A DNA stretch of 64,000 bases from Rhizobium sp. BK316 (GCF_014193695.1 NZ_JACHZR010000001.1:843309-907308); one strand, 5' to 3'; numbered from the stretch's first letter, positions 39,030 through 47,484 are shown. Numbers and translations are program-made. The notes: generated by a model from the letters alone, not told the origin.

Positions 39030-39860
39030 TTGGACGGAAACACATCACCCGCAATCTCCGAAGATGAAAGCCCGGCCGAAGAGGCCGGTGCAAAAGGCGC
39101 TCGCCGCGCTCGCGTCAGCGGTATTGATCGCGCGCTTCAGGTGATCGACCATCTTTACGAGACGGGATCCCCGGCCGGCGTCTACGCCATTGCGAAAGCT
39201 GTGAAGGCGCCGCTTTCGACCGTCTATGTCATCGTCGACGATCTCGTCGAAAAGAACATGCTGACGCGCCAGTCTGACGGTTCGATCTGGCTCGGCTCGC
39301 GGCTTTACCATTATGGCCTTGCCTATGCCCGCTCGCTCGACTTCATGAGTGTCGCCACACATGAAATGCACGACCTTTGCCGGCAGGCCGGCGAGACCGT
39401 TCAGGTCTGCGGTCGTGACGGCGATTACATGCTGGTGCTCGCCATGGCCGATGGCCCCAGCCATTTCCAGGTCGCCTCGCGTGTCGGCACCCGCGTACCG
39501 CTCAACTGGACAGCCTCCGGCCGCCTGCTGGTCGGCCACCTGCAGGAAGACGAGCGCGTCGAGCTCTTCAAGCGCTGCGCCCGCTCCTCGCCGACGGGCC
39601 GCGCCGAGATCGATCCCGCTACACTATCGGAATCCGCCGGCAAGGCCTTCGAAGCGCGCCTGTCGATCCAGGCCGGCGAATCCGACTATGCCGTCGCCTG
39701 CATCGCCTCGCCGATCTGCGATCGTGAGGGCCAATGCGTCGCCACCATTTCCATCGTCCTGCCGGAGCAGAAGGCCTTTTCGGACGAGAGCCATTATACT
39801 GCGCAGGTGCGCAACTCGGCGGAACGCATCGAAAGGCTGATGGGCTGGCGAGGCCATTAG
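39030..39860 (+). CDS. IclR-family transcriptional regulator
   Basis: 276 residues: winged helix at about 28-90 (SGIDRALQVIDHLYETGSPA, APLSTVYVIVDDLVEKNMLT) and an IclR effector domain (QVASRVGTRVPLNWTASGRLLVGHL, CIASPICDREGQCVATISIVLP). Start is a TTG with CAGAGG nine bases upstream; no ATG precedes the conserved region. No catabolic gene lies directly beside it in the same unit, and it is convergent with the sigma-factor gene, so its regulon is not apparent here. Confidence 0.85.
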   Translation: MDGNTSPAISEDESPAEEAGAKGARRARVSGIDRALQVIDHLYETGSPAGVYAIAKAVKAPLSTVYVIVDDLVEKNMLTRQSDGSIWLGSRLYHYGLAYARSLDFMSVATHEMHDLCRQAGETVQVCGRDGDYMLVLAMADGPSHFQVASRVGTRVPLNWTASGRLLVGHLQEDERVELFKRCARSSPTGRAEIDPATLSESAGKAFEARLSIQAGESDYAVACIASPICDREGQCVATISIVLPEQKAFSDESHYTAQVRNSAERIERLMGWRGH

Positions 39861-39894
39861 GCGTTCCCGTCTGAAATTTTCCCGGTCATGATCC

Positions 39895-40764
39895 TCAGCC
39901 TTCCAAGATCGAATAGCCGATCTCACCCAGTTGATCCGGATCGGCGATCGCGTCCACCGTCGAGATCCTGTCGCCATCGAAACCCAGCGCCAGTACGATA
40001 CGCAGTTGGCCCTCGATAAAGACAACCACACCGATTTCGCCATCGACAAGCGCGACCTTTGCCGATCTCGCCTTCCCCTTGAAGCTTTCGGCGACAGCCT
40101 CGGCGCCGTGAAGGGGAACGACATTGCCGAGGCGAGCGGCGGCCGCGTCCGGCCGGAAAACGGCATCCGGTGCGAGTACCGCAATGAGGCCCTCCAAATC
40201 ACTGTTGCGAGAGGCGATCAGAAAGGCCTCGGCTATGCTTCGCCTGCGCGCAAGATCGACTTCGGGCGTTTCCGACTGTCCGCTCACCCTGCGTCGCGCC
40301 CGGCTTGCAAGCTGCCGGGCAGCAGCAGCGCTGCGACCGATCACGGCAGCAATGTCCTCGAAGGGCAGATCGAACATGTCGTGCAGCACGAAGGCAACGC
40401 GCTCGGCAGGCGAAAGAGTTTGCAGCACGACGAGCAGGGCGATGCCGATCGAATCGGCAAAGGCTGCTTCACGCTCCGGATTGCTGGCGATATCGGCGAT
40501 TGCGCCATGCGCCGGCAGCTCCAGCGGCTCTTCGCGTCGCGTCTTGCGTGAGCGCAGCATGTCCAGGCATATGCGCGCCACGACCGTCGTCAGCCAGCCG
40601 GAGAGATTGTCGACGCCAGACCTGTCCGACCGCGTGAGACGCAGCCACGCTTCCTGCACCGCATCCTCCGCTTCTGTGCGGGAGCCAAGCATGCGGAAGG
40701 CGACGGCCCGCAGATGCGTCCGGTTCGCCTCGAATTCATCGGCCAGCCAGTTTTTCTCGTTCAT
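39895..40764 (-). CDS. ECF41-type (SigJ-like) RNA polymerase sigma factor with C-terminal SnoaL-like domain
   Basis: 289 residues: sigma-2 region (about 10-75, HLRAVAFRMLGSRTEAEDAVQEAWLRL, core-polymerase contact), sigma-4 region (about 115-165, LSPAERVAFVLHDMFDLPFEDIAAVIGRS), then a C-terminal extension of about 115 residues of SnoaL/NTF2-like type ending in ADPDQL, which resembles the NPDKL motif of ECF41 factors. Such factors have no separate anti-sigma; the fused domain controls activity. Its own promoter shows the ECF41 motif (40803-40829). The conventional partner gene, a carboxymuconolactone-decarboxylase-like protein, lies 1.7 kb away. RBS GGAG precedes the ATG at 40764. Confidence 0.9.
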   Translation of the reverse strand: MNEKNWLADEFEANRTHLRAVAFRMLGSRTEAEDAVQEAWLRLTRSDRSGVDNLSGWLTTVVARICLDMLRSRKTRREEPLELPAHGAIADIASNPEREAAFADSIGIALLVVLQTLSPAERVAFVLHDMFDLPFEDIAAVIGRSAAAARQLASRARRRVSGQSETPEVDLARRRSIAEAFLIASRNSDLEGLIAVLAPDAVFRPDAAAARLGNVVPLHGAEAVAESFKGKARSAKVALVDGEIGVVVFIEGQLRIVLALGFDGDRISTVDAIADPDQLGEIGYSILEG

Positions 40765-40790
40765 TGGTCCACTCCTCATCCCGTCATGAT

Positions 40791-40825
40791 GTCAAAGACC
40801 ATGACGAACGAAAGCCGGACGATGT
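40791..40825. repeat. Direct repeat copy 1 (sigma-factor promoter)
   Basis: GTCAAA, then CCATGACGAACGAAAGC with one mismatch position, GG and CGA. The core 40799-40818 matches 42430-42449 at 19 of 20 bases in the same orientation. It includes the -10 element and spacer of the sigma promoter. Confidence 0.75.
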
Positions 40826-40829
40826 GACA
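40803..40829 (-). promoter_or_regulatory. ECF41-type promoter of the sigma-factor gene
   Basis: On the minus strand TGTCACA (40829-40823) and CGTC (40806-40803) are separated by exactly 16 bases. This equals the published ECF41 promoter pattern TGTCACA-N16-CGTC, 39 bases upstream of the sigma start codon. It implies positive autoregulation. Confidence 0.8.
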
Positions 40830-40933
40830 GGAACGATGTTGCATCAAGCCCTCGTGAAATTTCTCCGGCGACTTGACCTGCCGCATTTTTCATTGGCTGA
40901 TGGCGCGCAGATCCCTCCCTATGGTATTTCACT

Positions 40934-41596
40934 ATGTCCTTCCGATTTGATAGCTCAAAACAATATGCCGCCTTCCTGTTCGACATGGATGGGACGATCC
41001 TGAGCTCGACTGCGTCAGCAGAGCGCGTCTGGGGACGCTGGGCCGAGCGGCACGGGCTCGATGTCGAAAAGTTCCTGCCGACCATGCATGGATCGCGCGG
41101 TATCGACACGATCAGACGGCTGAATCTTCCTGATATCGACGCCGAGGCGGAAGCAGCTGAGATTACCGAAGACGAAATCCGCGATGTCGAAGGCGTCGTG
41201 GCGCTTCCGGGTGCTGCCGATTTTCTGGCGTCGCTCCCACCGAACCGGTGGACGATCGTCACCTCCTCTCCGCGTCGCCTTGCGGCGCGCCGGCTCGAGG
41301 CAGCCGGCTTGCCTATGCCGCAGGCCATCGTGACGGCCGAAGATGTGACCATCGGCAAGCCTGACCCGCAATGCTATATCCTCGGCGCCGAGAAGCTCGG
41401 CTTTTCCACGCGTGAATGCCTGGTCTTCGAAGACGTCGAAGCCGGCGTGAAGGCAGGAGCGGCAGCCGGAGCCGATATCATGGTCATCACTGCTGCAGGC
41501 CACAAGCATTCGCTGCAGGGCTATCCCGAGATCGAACATTATGCCGATGCGACCGTTCTCATTGCTGACAGCGGCCACCTCTCGATCAAGCTCTGA
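40934..41596 (+). CDS. HAD-superfamily sugar phosphatase-like hydrolase
   Basis: 220 residues. HAD motif I FDMDGT with Asp17 and Asp19, motif II in TIVTSSP, motif III Lys in IGKPDP and motif IV in VFEDVEAG. The cap inserted after motif I is small and helical, as in the glycerol-3-phosphatase / 2-deoxyglucose-6-phosphatase group. It sits between the ECF41 sigma factor and its usual partner gene, transcribed away from the sigma factor. No ECF41-type promoter is seen directly upstream. Substrate unknown. Confidence 0.85.
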   Translation: MSFRFDSSKQYAAFLFDMDGTILSSTASAERVWGRWAERHGLDVEKFLPTMHGSRGIDTIRRLNLPDIDAEAEAAEITEDEIRDVEGVVALPGAADFLASLPPNRWTIVTSSPRRLAARRLEAAGLPMPQAIVTAEDVTIGKPDPQCYILGAEKLGFSTRECLVFEDVEAGVKAGAAAGADIMVITAAGHKHSLQGYPEIEHYADATVLIADSGHLSIKL

Positions 41597-41630
41597 TCGG
41601 CCAGGCTCTGATCGGCCAAACTCTGATCAG
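41591..41630 (+). repeat. Three tandem 15-base repeats over the end of the HAD gene
   Basis: CTCTGATCGGCCAGG, CTCTGATCGGCCAAA and CTCTGATCAG follow one another with an exact 15-base period. The first unit contains the HAD stop codon, and each unit restores TGA in the same frame. Confidence 0.75.
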
Positions 41631-41658
41631 TTTGCCGCCCCGCTGGAAAGGAATTGCC

Positions 41659-42348
41659 ATGAAGCCGGAAATCGTCTGCCTGATGATGTCGTCCCTCGAC
41701 GGCGGCCTGCACCCGAGCAAGTGGACAGAAAGCCCCGATGGCGGCCGCAAGGAATGGACGGCCCTCTATCAGAAGGCACATGAAGAGCTGCAGGGCGACG
41801 CCTGGATCGTCGGGCGCGTGACCATGGCCGAAATGGCAAAGGGAGAGGCGCATCCGCCGAAATCGGCCGGTTCCGTGGAGCGGCCCAACCATTTTGCCGA
41901 TCGCGAGGCAGACAACTACGCGATTGCCCTTGACACCTCGGGCAAGCTGCATTTCACGCGGCCGGATATCGATGGCGACCATATCGTTGTCATCCTCGGC
42001 AGCGAGGTGCCGGATACGCATCTTGCGGAGCTTGCCGCCGACGGCATCTCCTACATAGTCTCGCCTTCCGCCGAAATCGACCTGCCCGCAGTGCTCGATG
42101 TGCTGGACAAGGAACTCGGCATCCGCAAACTGCTGCTCGAAGGCGGAGCCGCGATCAACGGCGCCTTCTTTGCCGCCGGGTTGATCGACGAGTTCTATCT
42201 GCTCGTCGCTCCGGCCCTGGATGGCAGCAGCGGCCAGCCTGTTGTCACGTTCGACGGAGGACTGGCAGGCAAGACGCAACTCTCACTGATATCGGCCGAA
42301 ACGATGGGCAATGGTGCTGTCGCCCTGCGCTATAAGGTCCACGCCTGA
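41659..42348 (+). CDS. RibD C-terminal/dihydrofolate reductase-like oxidoreductase
   Basis: 229 residues of the RibD-C/DHFR-like family: VCLMMSSLDGGLHPS at the N-terminus, DAWIVGRVTMAEMA, and a NADPH-type loop IRKLLLEGGAAINGAFFAAGLIDEFYLLVAPAL. Stand-alone proteins of this group are pyrimidine-deaminase-independent reductases of unknown substrate. It is 62 bases after the HAD gene with AAAGGAATTGCC as RBS, and probably co-transcribed with it. Confidence 0.82.
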   Translation: MKPEIVCLMMSSLDGGLHPSKWTESPDGGRKEWTALYQKAHEELQGDAWIVGRVTMAEMAKGEAHPPKSAGSVERPNHFADREADNYAIALDTSGKLHFTRPDIDGDHIVVILGSEVPDTHLAELAADGISYIVSPSAEIDLPAVLDVLDKELGIRKLLLEGGAAINGAFFAAGLIDEFYLLVAPALDGSSGQPVVTFDGGLAGKTQLSLISAETMGNGAVALRYKVHA

Positions 42349-42398
42349 CGGCGCAGGAGCTTGCCAGCCACCTTGCTTCTCATCTTTTTTCCCGACTT

Positions 42399-42425
42399 CG
42401 TCACATTGCCTCATCCTGATCCGTC
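42399..42425 (+). promoter_or_regulatory. ECF41-type promoter of the carboxymuconolactone-decarboxylase-like gene
   Basis: CGTCACA (42399-42405) is followed after exactly 16 bases by CGTC (42422-42425), 73 bases before the start codon. The -35 differs from TGTCACA only in the first base. Together with the sigma promoter it defines a two-gene regulon. Confidence 0.72.
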
Positions 42426-42453
42426 AAATCCATGACGAACGAAAGCTGGCGAC
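42423..42453. repeat. Direct repeat copy 2 (carboxymuconolactone-decarboxylase-like promoter)
   Basis: Same orientation and sequence as copy 1 (GTCAAA, then CCATGACGAACGAAAGC and GG-CGA), but located downstream of the -10 element, in the leader of the gene. Confidence 0.7.
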
Positions 42454-42498
42454 ATGCCGGCCCTGCGTCAAACGGAACACATTATCAGGAGATTGAAC

Positions 42499-42957
42499 AT
42501 GCAAGAGAGAATGGGAAATCCAGCCCTCGTCATCCCGGAAGCCATGCAGGCACTGAATGCTCTCGGTAAAGTGCCGGCCACGGCCGGGCTTGCGCCGGGA
42601 TTTCTGGAAATCATCTATCTGCGCGCCAGCCAGATCAACGGCTGCAGCGTCTGCATCGATGGGCATTGGCGCATCGCCCGCAAACATGGGGAGACCGACG
42701 AGCGGCTCTTTGCCGTCGCAGGCTGGCGCGAGGCTCCCTATTACAGCGATGCCGAACGTGCAGCACTTGCCCTGACCGAGGCCGTCACCCGCCTCAGCGA
42801 CCGCGCCGATCCGGTGCCGGAAGAGATCTGGGACGAATGCACCCGCCACTACGACGGCAAGAGCCTTGCGGCCCTCGTCATCGCGATCGCCAACATCAAT
42901 GTCTGGAACCGGCTGAATGTCGCCACCCGGCAGATTGCGGGGAGATGGAAGCCGTGA
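42499..42957 (+). CDS. Carboxymuconolactone decarboxylase (AhpD-like) family protein
   Basis: 152 residues, all-helical AhpD-like fold with the redox motif Cys49-Ser-Val-Cys52 followed by His56 (INGCSVCIDGHWRIARKHGE). Such proteins act as thiol peroxidase or alkylhydroperoxidase rather than as decarboxylases when the CxxC is present. This is the standard partner and target of ECF41 sigma factors, and the promoter upstream fits. RBS CAGGAGATTGAAC. Ends 18 bases before the convergent rhaI gene. Confidence 0.88.
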   Translation: MQERMGNPALVIPEAMQALNALGKVPATAGLAPGFLEIIYLRASQINGCSVCIDGHWRIARKHGETDERLFAVAGWREAPYYSDAERAALALTEAVTRLSDRADPVPEEIWDECTRHYDGKSLAALVIAIANINVWNRLNVATRQIAGRWKP

Positions 42958-42975
42958 TCCACGGCTTCCCGGTGC

Positions 42976-44268
42976 TTAGATGATGCCACCGCCGCCGGAG
43001 ACCGAAGCCGGGCGCTCGGCGGCGACTTGTCTGCGGTAGCCGCTGGCGCGGAAGGTGGCAACCGGATCGATCGCACCGCCGGCACGCCGGCGGGCTTCGG
43101 CCAGGATCGGCTCGACATCGGCGCGGTAAGCGCGCTTCAGCGTCTCGGAAGCCATCAGCGCATCGTTATCCTGCTGGTAGCCATCGAGCGCCTTGCGGTC
43201 GACGATCAGGGCCTGGGCATAGGCACGGCGGATTTCGTTAGCGCTGTTGATCAGGCTTTCGATCGGGTCCGTCACATTGTGAGACTGGTCGATCATGTGG
43301 GCCGGACGGAAATCATTCACGCCGCGCTGTTCAGCATCGACCAGCTCGTTGAAAACGAGGAACAGGCGATAGGGCTCGATCGCTCCGGCGTCGAGGTCAT
43401 CGTCGCCATATTTCGAGTCGTTGAAATGGAAGCCACCGAGCTTGCCAAATTGGATCAGGCGGGCGACGATCATCTCGATATTGGTGTTCGGTGCGTGATG
43501 GCCAAGGTCGACAAGGCAATGCGCCTTGGGGCCGAGCGTCTGGGCGATCAGGTAGTTCGTGCCCCAATCCTGTACGATGGTCGAATAGAAGGCCGGCTCG
43601 TACATCTTATGTTCGGAGAAGAGCCTCCAATCGTCTGGCAATGCCTTGTAGATATCCGCCATCGAGGCGAGGTAACGCTCGAACGCCCTAGTGAAATTGC
43701 TCTGGCCGGGGAAGTTGGAGCCGTCGCCGATCCAGACGGTTAGCGCCTTGGAGCCGATCGCCTTGCCGATCTCGATGCATTCGAGATTATGCTCGACCGC
43801 CTGCCGGCGGGTCGCCGCATCCGTGTGGCTGAGCGAACCATATTTATAGGTCAGCTTCTGGCCGGGTGCGTCCGAGAAGGTGTTCGAGTTCATTGCATCG
43901 AAGCCGAGACCGAGCGCATCGCCCTTTGCCTTCAGCTCCTTCACATCGGTCTTGTCCCACGGAATATGCAGGGAAACAGTGGGGGTCGCCCGTGTCAGCT
44001 CGTTGATGACGGCGCAATCGTCGAGCTTGTCGAAAATGCCGCGCGGCTCGCCGGTGCCGGGGAAACGGGCAAAGCGCGTGCCGCCGGTGCCCACGCCCCA
44101 GGAGGGGACGGCGACGGAGAACTCCGCCACCTTACGGGTAATCGCCTCGATATCGACACCGCGGCGCGCAAGCGTTGCACCCAGCGCTTCGTAGTCGGCC
44201 TTCAAGGCTGCAGCGCGCTTGTCGTTTTCCGCCGCGACCAGATCCGGCGCAATCCTGGATTCTGTCAT
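42976..44268 (-). CDS. rhaI: L-rhamnose isomerase RhaI
   Basis: 430 residues, matching the Pseudomonas stutzeri-type L-rhamnose isomerases. Metal-binding positions are visible in LFSEHKMYEPAFYST (Glu and His), CLVDLGHHAPNTNIE (Asp, His) and GGFHFNDSKYGDDDLDAG (His, Asp). It converts L-rhamnose to L-rhamnulose in the cytosol. It is downstream of rhaD by 50 bases in the same direction, as in the known R. leguminosarum rhaDI operon. RBS GGGAGGAACAG precedes the ATG. Confidence 0.96.
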   Translation of the reverse strand: MTESRIAPDLVAAENDKRAAALKADYEALGATLARRGVDIEAITRKVAEFSVAVPSWGVGTGGTRFARFPGTGEPRGIFDKLDDCAVINELTRATPTVSLHIPWDKTDVKELKAKGDALGLGFDAMNSNTFSDAPGQKLTYKYGSLSHTDAATRRQAVEHNLECIEIGKAIGSKALTVWIGDGSNFPGQSNFTRAFERYLASMADIYKALPDDWRLFSEHKMYEPAFYSTIVQDWGTNYLIAQTLGPKAHCLVDLGHHAPNTNIEMIVARLIQFGKLGGFHFNDSKYGDDDLDAGAIEPYRLFLVFNELVDAEQRGVNDFRPAHMIDQSHNVTDPIESLINSANEIRRAYAQALIVDRKALDGYQQDNDALMASETLKRAYRADVEPILAEARRRAGGAIDPVATFRASGYRRQVAAERPASVSGGGGII

Positions 44269-44318
44269 CTGTTCCTCCCAGAAATTCTGTTGCGGCGGGC
44301 GTGGCCCGCCGCTCGCTA

Positions 44319-46415
44319 TCAGCGGGTAAAGCTCTGAACGTTGCCAGCGTCAACGTTGATGATGTTACCGGTCGACTTGGCCGAAAGATCCGATGCCAGG
44401 AAGTAGACGGCCTCGGCGATATCTTCCGGGAACACGTTCAGCTTCAGCATGGAACGCTTGCGGTAATGTTCCTCAAGATCGTCGACCTCGATCTTCGAGG
44501 AGGCCGCGCGCTGTTCACGCCACTCGCCGCTCCAGATCTTCGAGCCGCGCAGCACTGCATCCGGATTGACCGTGTTGACGCGGATGCCGGCTTCTGCGCC
44601 TTCGAGCGCCAGGCAACGGGCAAGATGGATTTCGGCAGCCTTTGCAGTGCAATAGGCAGCTGCCCCTGGCGAAGCGGCAAGGCCATTCTTCGATGCGATG
44701 AAGACGACGTTGCCGCCGAGCGCCTGACGGCGGAACAGCCGGAAGGCTTCACGCGAGACGAGGAAATAGCCGGTCGCGAGGATGTCGATATTTCGGTTCC
44801 AAGTCGACAGCTCGGTCAATTCGATCGGCGCTGAAGAGGCGATGCCCGCATTCGAAACGAGGATATCAATGCCGCCGAATTCGGTGCAGGATTCGGCGAA
44901 GGAAGCGATAACCGCATCTTCCTTGGTCACGTCGAGCTTGACGGCGCGAACTGCGTCGGCACCGTATTTCTTGATGAATTCCGCTTCCGTCGATTCAAGC
45001 GCAGCCTGATCGATATCGGCAAGCACCACGCAGGCGCCCTCGCCGACAAGGCGGGCTGCCGTCGCACGACCGATGCCGCCGGCGCCGCCGGTGACGAAGG
45101 CAACCTTGCCGGCAAGGCTCTTCGGCTTCGGCATGCGCTGCAGCTTGGCTTCTTCGAGCAGCCAGTATTCGATGTCGAAAGCCTCCTGCTCGGGCAGGCC
45201 CTGATATTCAGAGACCGTCGAGGAACCGCGCATCACGTTGATGGCGTTGACGTAAAACTCACTGGCGATGCGGGCCGTTGCCTTGTCGCGGGCAAAGGAG
45301 AGCATGCCGACGCCCGGCACCAGGAAAATCACCGGATTGGCATCACGCATAGCCGGCGAATTGTCATGCTTGCAGGCATTGTAGTAGCGCGCATAATCGG
45401 CGCGATAATCTTCCAGAGCCTTGTCGAGACCGGCGATGATGGCATCGACATCGGGCTTGGCCGGATCGAGATCGACGATCAGCGGGCGGATCTTGGTCCG
45501 CAGGAAATGGTCCGGGCAGCTGGTGCCGAGCGAGCCCAGCGGTCGCAGGTTCTTCGAATTGACGAATTCAAGCACCGCATCCTGATCATCGAAATGGCCG
45601 AGTTTGCGCTCCTGTTTGCCGATGCGTCCGCGAATTTCCGGCATCAGGCGGGCAGCGATGGCGCGACGTTCGGCAACCGGCAGGCTTTCAACGACTGCGC
45701 CGCCGAAGATCATCTTGCCTTCGGTCTGGCCGGCAAACCATTCGATCGCCTTGTTGATGATATCGAGCGTCAGCTCGTAGCAGGCCTTGGCATCGTTGGC
45801 CCAGGTAAACAGGCCGTGGCTTTCGAGCACCACGCCCTTTGCGTCAGGGTTCGCCTTGACGAAGGCTTCAAGATCAAGGCCGAGTTGGAAACCCGGGCGG
45901 CGCCAGGGCAGCCAGCCGATCGCGTCACCGAAAATCTGCTTCGTCAATTCCCTGGAATTCTTGGAGGCGGCAATCGCAATGATCGCGTCCGGATGCATGT
46001 GGTCGACATGCGTAAAGGGAACGAAGCCGTGCAGCGGCGTATCGATGGAAGCGGCGCGGGAGTTCAGGTTGAAGGTGCAATGCGGCAGGAAGCCGACCAT
46101 GCGATCCTCGTCCTCGACGCCCTTGTAGATGCCCTTCAGCGATTCAAGCTTGTCCTGATAGAGCGTTGCGAAACCGTCGAGCTTGATCGTGCCGACATCA
46201 CCGCCCGAGCCCTTGACCCAGAGAACCTGAACCTTGCCGCCGGTTAGCGGATCGGTTTCCATGACCTTGGCTGAGGTATTGCCGCCACCGTAATTGGTGA
46301 TGCGCTTGTCGGCGCCGAGCAGATTCGAGCGATAGAGAAGCTTGCCGGGCTCATCGAGGCCCGCCGCATAAGCATCATCCCAACGGTTCTCAAGAAGTCG
46401 AACCTTTGCCGCCAT
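44319..46415 (-). CDS. rhaD: Bifunctional rhamnulose-1-phosphate aldolase / lactaldehyde dehydrogenase-type SDR (RhaD)
   Basis: 698 residues in two domains. The N-terminal part is a class II aldolase with zinc ligands in THVDHMH (His139 and His141 likely) and a third His at about 200. From about residue 433 there is a complete SDR domain (TGGAGGIG at 442-449, and a catalytic Tyr-x3-Lys in AAYCTAKAAE). The protein cleaves L-rhamnulose 1-phosphate to dihydroxyacetone phosphate and L-lactaldehyde, and the SDR domain is thought to process the lactaldehyde. Start at 46415, with GGGAGG five bases upstream, is divergent from rhaR. The fusion is the normal form in rhizobia. Confidence 0.95.
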   Translation of the reverse strand: MAAKVRLLENRWDDAYAAGLDEPGKLLYRSNLLGADKRITNYGGGNTSAKVMETDPLTGGKVQVLWVKGSGGDVGTIKLDGFATLYQDKLESLKGIYKGVEDEDRMVGFLPHCTFNLNSRAASIDTPLHGFVPFTHVDHMHPDAIIAIAASKNSRELTKQIFGDAIGWLPWRRPGFQLGLDLEAFVKANPDAKGVVLESHGLFTWANDAKACYELTLDIINKAIEWFAGQTEGKMIFGGAVVESLPVAERRAIAARLMPEIRGRIGKQERKLGHFDDQDAVLEFVNSKNLRPLGSLGTSCPDHFLRTKIRPLIVDLDPAKPDVDAIIAGLDKALEDYRADYARYYNACKHDNSPAMRDANPVIFLVPGVGMLSFARDKATARIASEFYVNAINVMRGSSTVSEYQGLPEQEAFDIEYWLLEEAKLQRMPKPKSLAGKVAFVTGGAGGIGRATAARLVGEGACVVLADIDQAALESTEAEFIKKYGADAVRAVKLDVTKEDAVIASFAESCTEFGGIDILVSNAGIASSAPIELTELSTWNRNIDILATGYFLVSREAFRLFRRQALGGNVVFIASKNGLAASPGAAAYCTAKAAEIHLARCLALEGAEAGIRVNTVNPDAVLRGSKIWSGEWREQRAASSKIEVDDLEEHYRKRSMLKLNVFPEDIAEAVYFLASDLSAKSTGNIINVDAGNVQSFTR

Positions 46416-46507
46416 GTCATCCTCCCATATAGGCTTGTGTATAGGCCTGCGGGGCGTCGCGATAAGCACGCCCTTTCGCTCACGGTATCGCGCATCAAAA
46501 TGGCGCT

Positions 46508-46580
46508 TGTCAATCGAAAACGATCAAATTCGATTATGTTGCATCGCAATATGAAAATTTATGATCGTTTCTGATTGACA
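46508..46580. promoter_or_regulatory. Inverted-repeat operator pair between rhaD and rhaR (probable RhaR sites)
   Basis: Two 19-base arms in inverted orientation, 46508-46526 and 46562-46580. Both read TGTCAATC, then GAAA or AGAA, then ACGATCA, agreeing at 17 of 19 positions. Arm centres are 54 bases apart in the 209-base divergent promoter. DeoR-type regulators bind such separated, similar sites, often with looping. Confidence 0.7.
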
Positions 46581-46624
46581 GGCTTTAACGGATACGAAAT
46601 AAATATGACAAGAGGAGGAGCCCA

Positions 46625-47437
46625 ATGCACGAACGCGAACGCCATCGCATTATCTTAAGCGCTGTCCAGGAAAAGTCCGTCGTTACGATTCAGGACATTT
46701 CCGAGCTGACGGACGCTTCTGAAGCGACGATCAGGCGCGACATTGCGGCTCTTCACGTGCAGGGCAAGATCCGGCGCGTTCGTGGCGGCGCGGAGGCTGT
46801 GCATCCGCCGCAGCTCGGAAATCTTGCAGGCCGTCCCTTCCGGGTGTCAGAATCAGTCAATATCGATAAAAAGCGCGCAATTGCGCGAGCAGCCGTCGAT
46901 CTTTGCGAAGCTGGCGACGCCATCATTATCAACGGCGGCACGACCACCTTCCAGATGGTTCACTATATGGCCGGCCATCGTATGCAGGTGATGACCAATT
47001 CATTCGCCATTGCCGAGCATCTGGTAAAGCACTCCAAAAACACGGTGACGGTGCCGGGCGGCGCGATCTATCGCGAGCAGAGCCTGATCCTGTCTCCCTT
47101 CGACAATGACGCGATCCGCAATTTCTATGCACGACGCATGTTCATCGGCGCCCAGGGCGTCGGCCCGCTCGGCATCATGGAAGCTGACGCACTGATTATC
47201 CAGAGCGAGCAGAAGCTGATGCATCAGGCCGACGAGTTGGTCGTCATGGCCGATTCCAGCAAGTTCAATCGCCGGTCGAGCCTCATCCTTTGCGCGCTCG
47301 ACCGGGTTTCGACAATCATAACCGACGACGGTATCGCCGATGAGGCGGCCCGTATGATCGGGAATGCAGGCGTCCGGCTCGTTGTCGCGAGCCCAACGGC
47401 GCAGGCAGTAAAGGAGGATTCCTCGTCGGTCGCATGA
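46625..47437 (+). CDS. rhaR: DeoR-family regulator of rhamnose genes RhaR
   Basis: 270 residues. The DeoR winged helix occupies about 5-60 (VTIQDISELTDASEATIRRDIAALHVQGKIRRVRGGAEAV), and the sugar-phosphate-binding domain follows (INGGTTTFQMVHYM, VTVPGGAIYREQSLIL, MEADALIIQSEQKLMHQADELVVMADSSKF). Such regulators usually repress until a phosphorylated sugar binds. In R. leguminosarum the homologue controls rhaDI and rhaRSTPQUK. RBS AGAGGAGGAG lies before the ATG. First gene of the transport operon. Confidence 0.95.
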   Translation: MHERERHRIILSAVQEKSVVTIQDISELTDASEATIRRDIAALHVQGKIRRVRGGAEAVHPPQLGNLAGRPFRVSESVNIDKKRAIARAAVDLCEAGDAIIINGGTTTFQMVHYMAGHRMQVMTNSFAIAEHLVKHSKNTVTVPGGAIYREQSLILSPFDNDAIRNFYARRMFIGAQGVGPLGIMEADALIIQSEQKLMHQADELVVMADSSKFNRRSSLILCALDRVSTIITDDGIADEAARMIGNAGVRLVVASPTAQAVKEDSSSVA

Positions 47438-47484
47438 GGCGTCGGCGAGGTGTGGAAGTCTAAATCTCAGTGGGAGGACATGAC

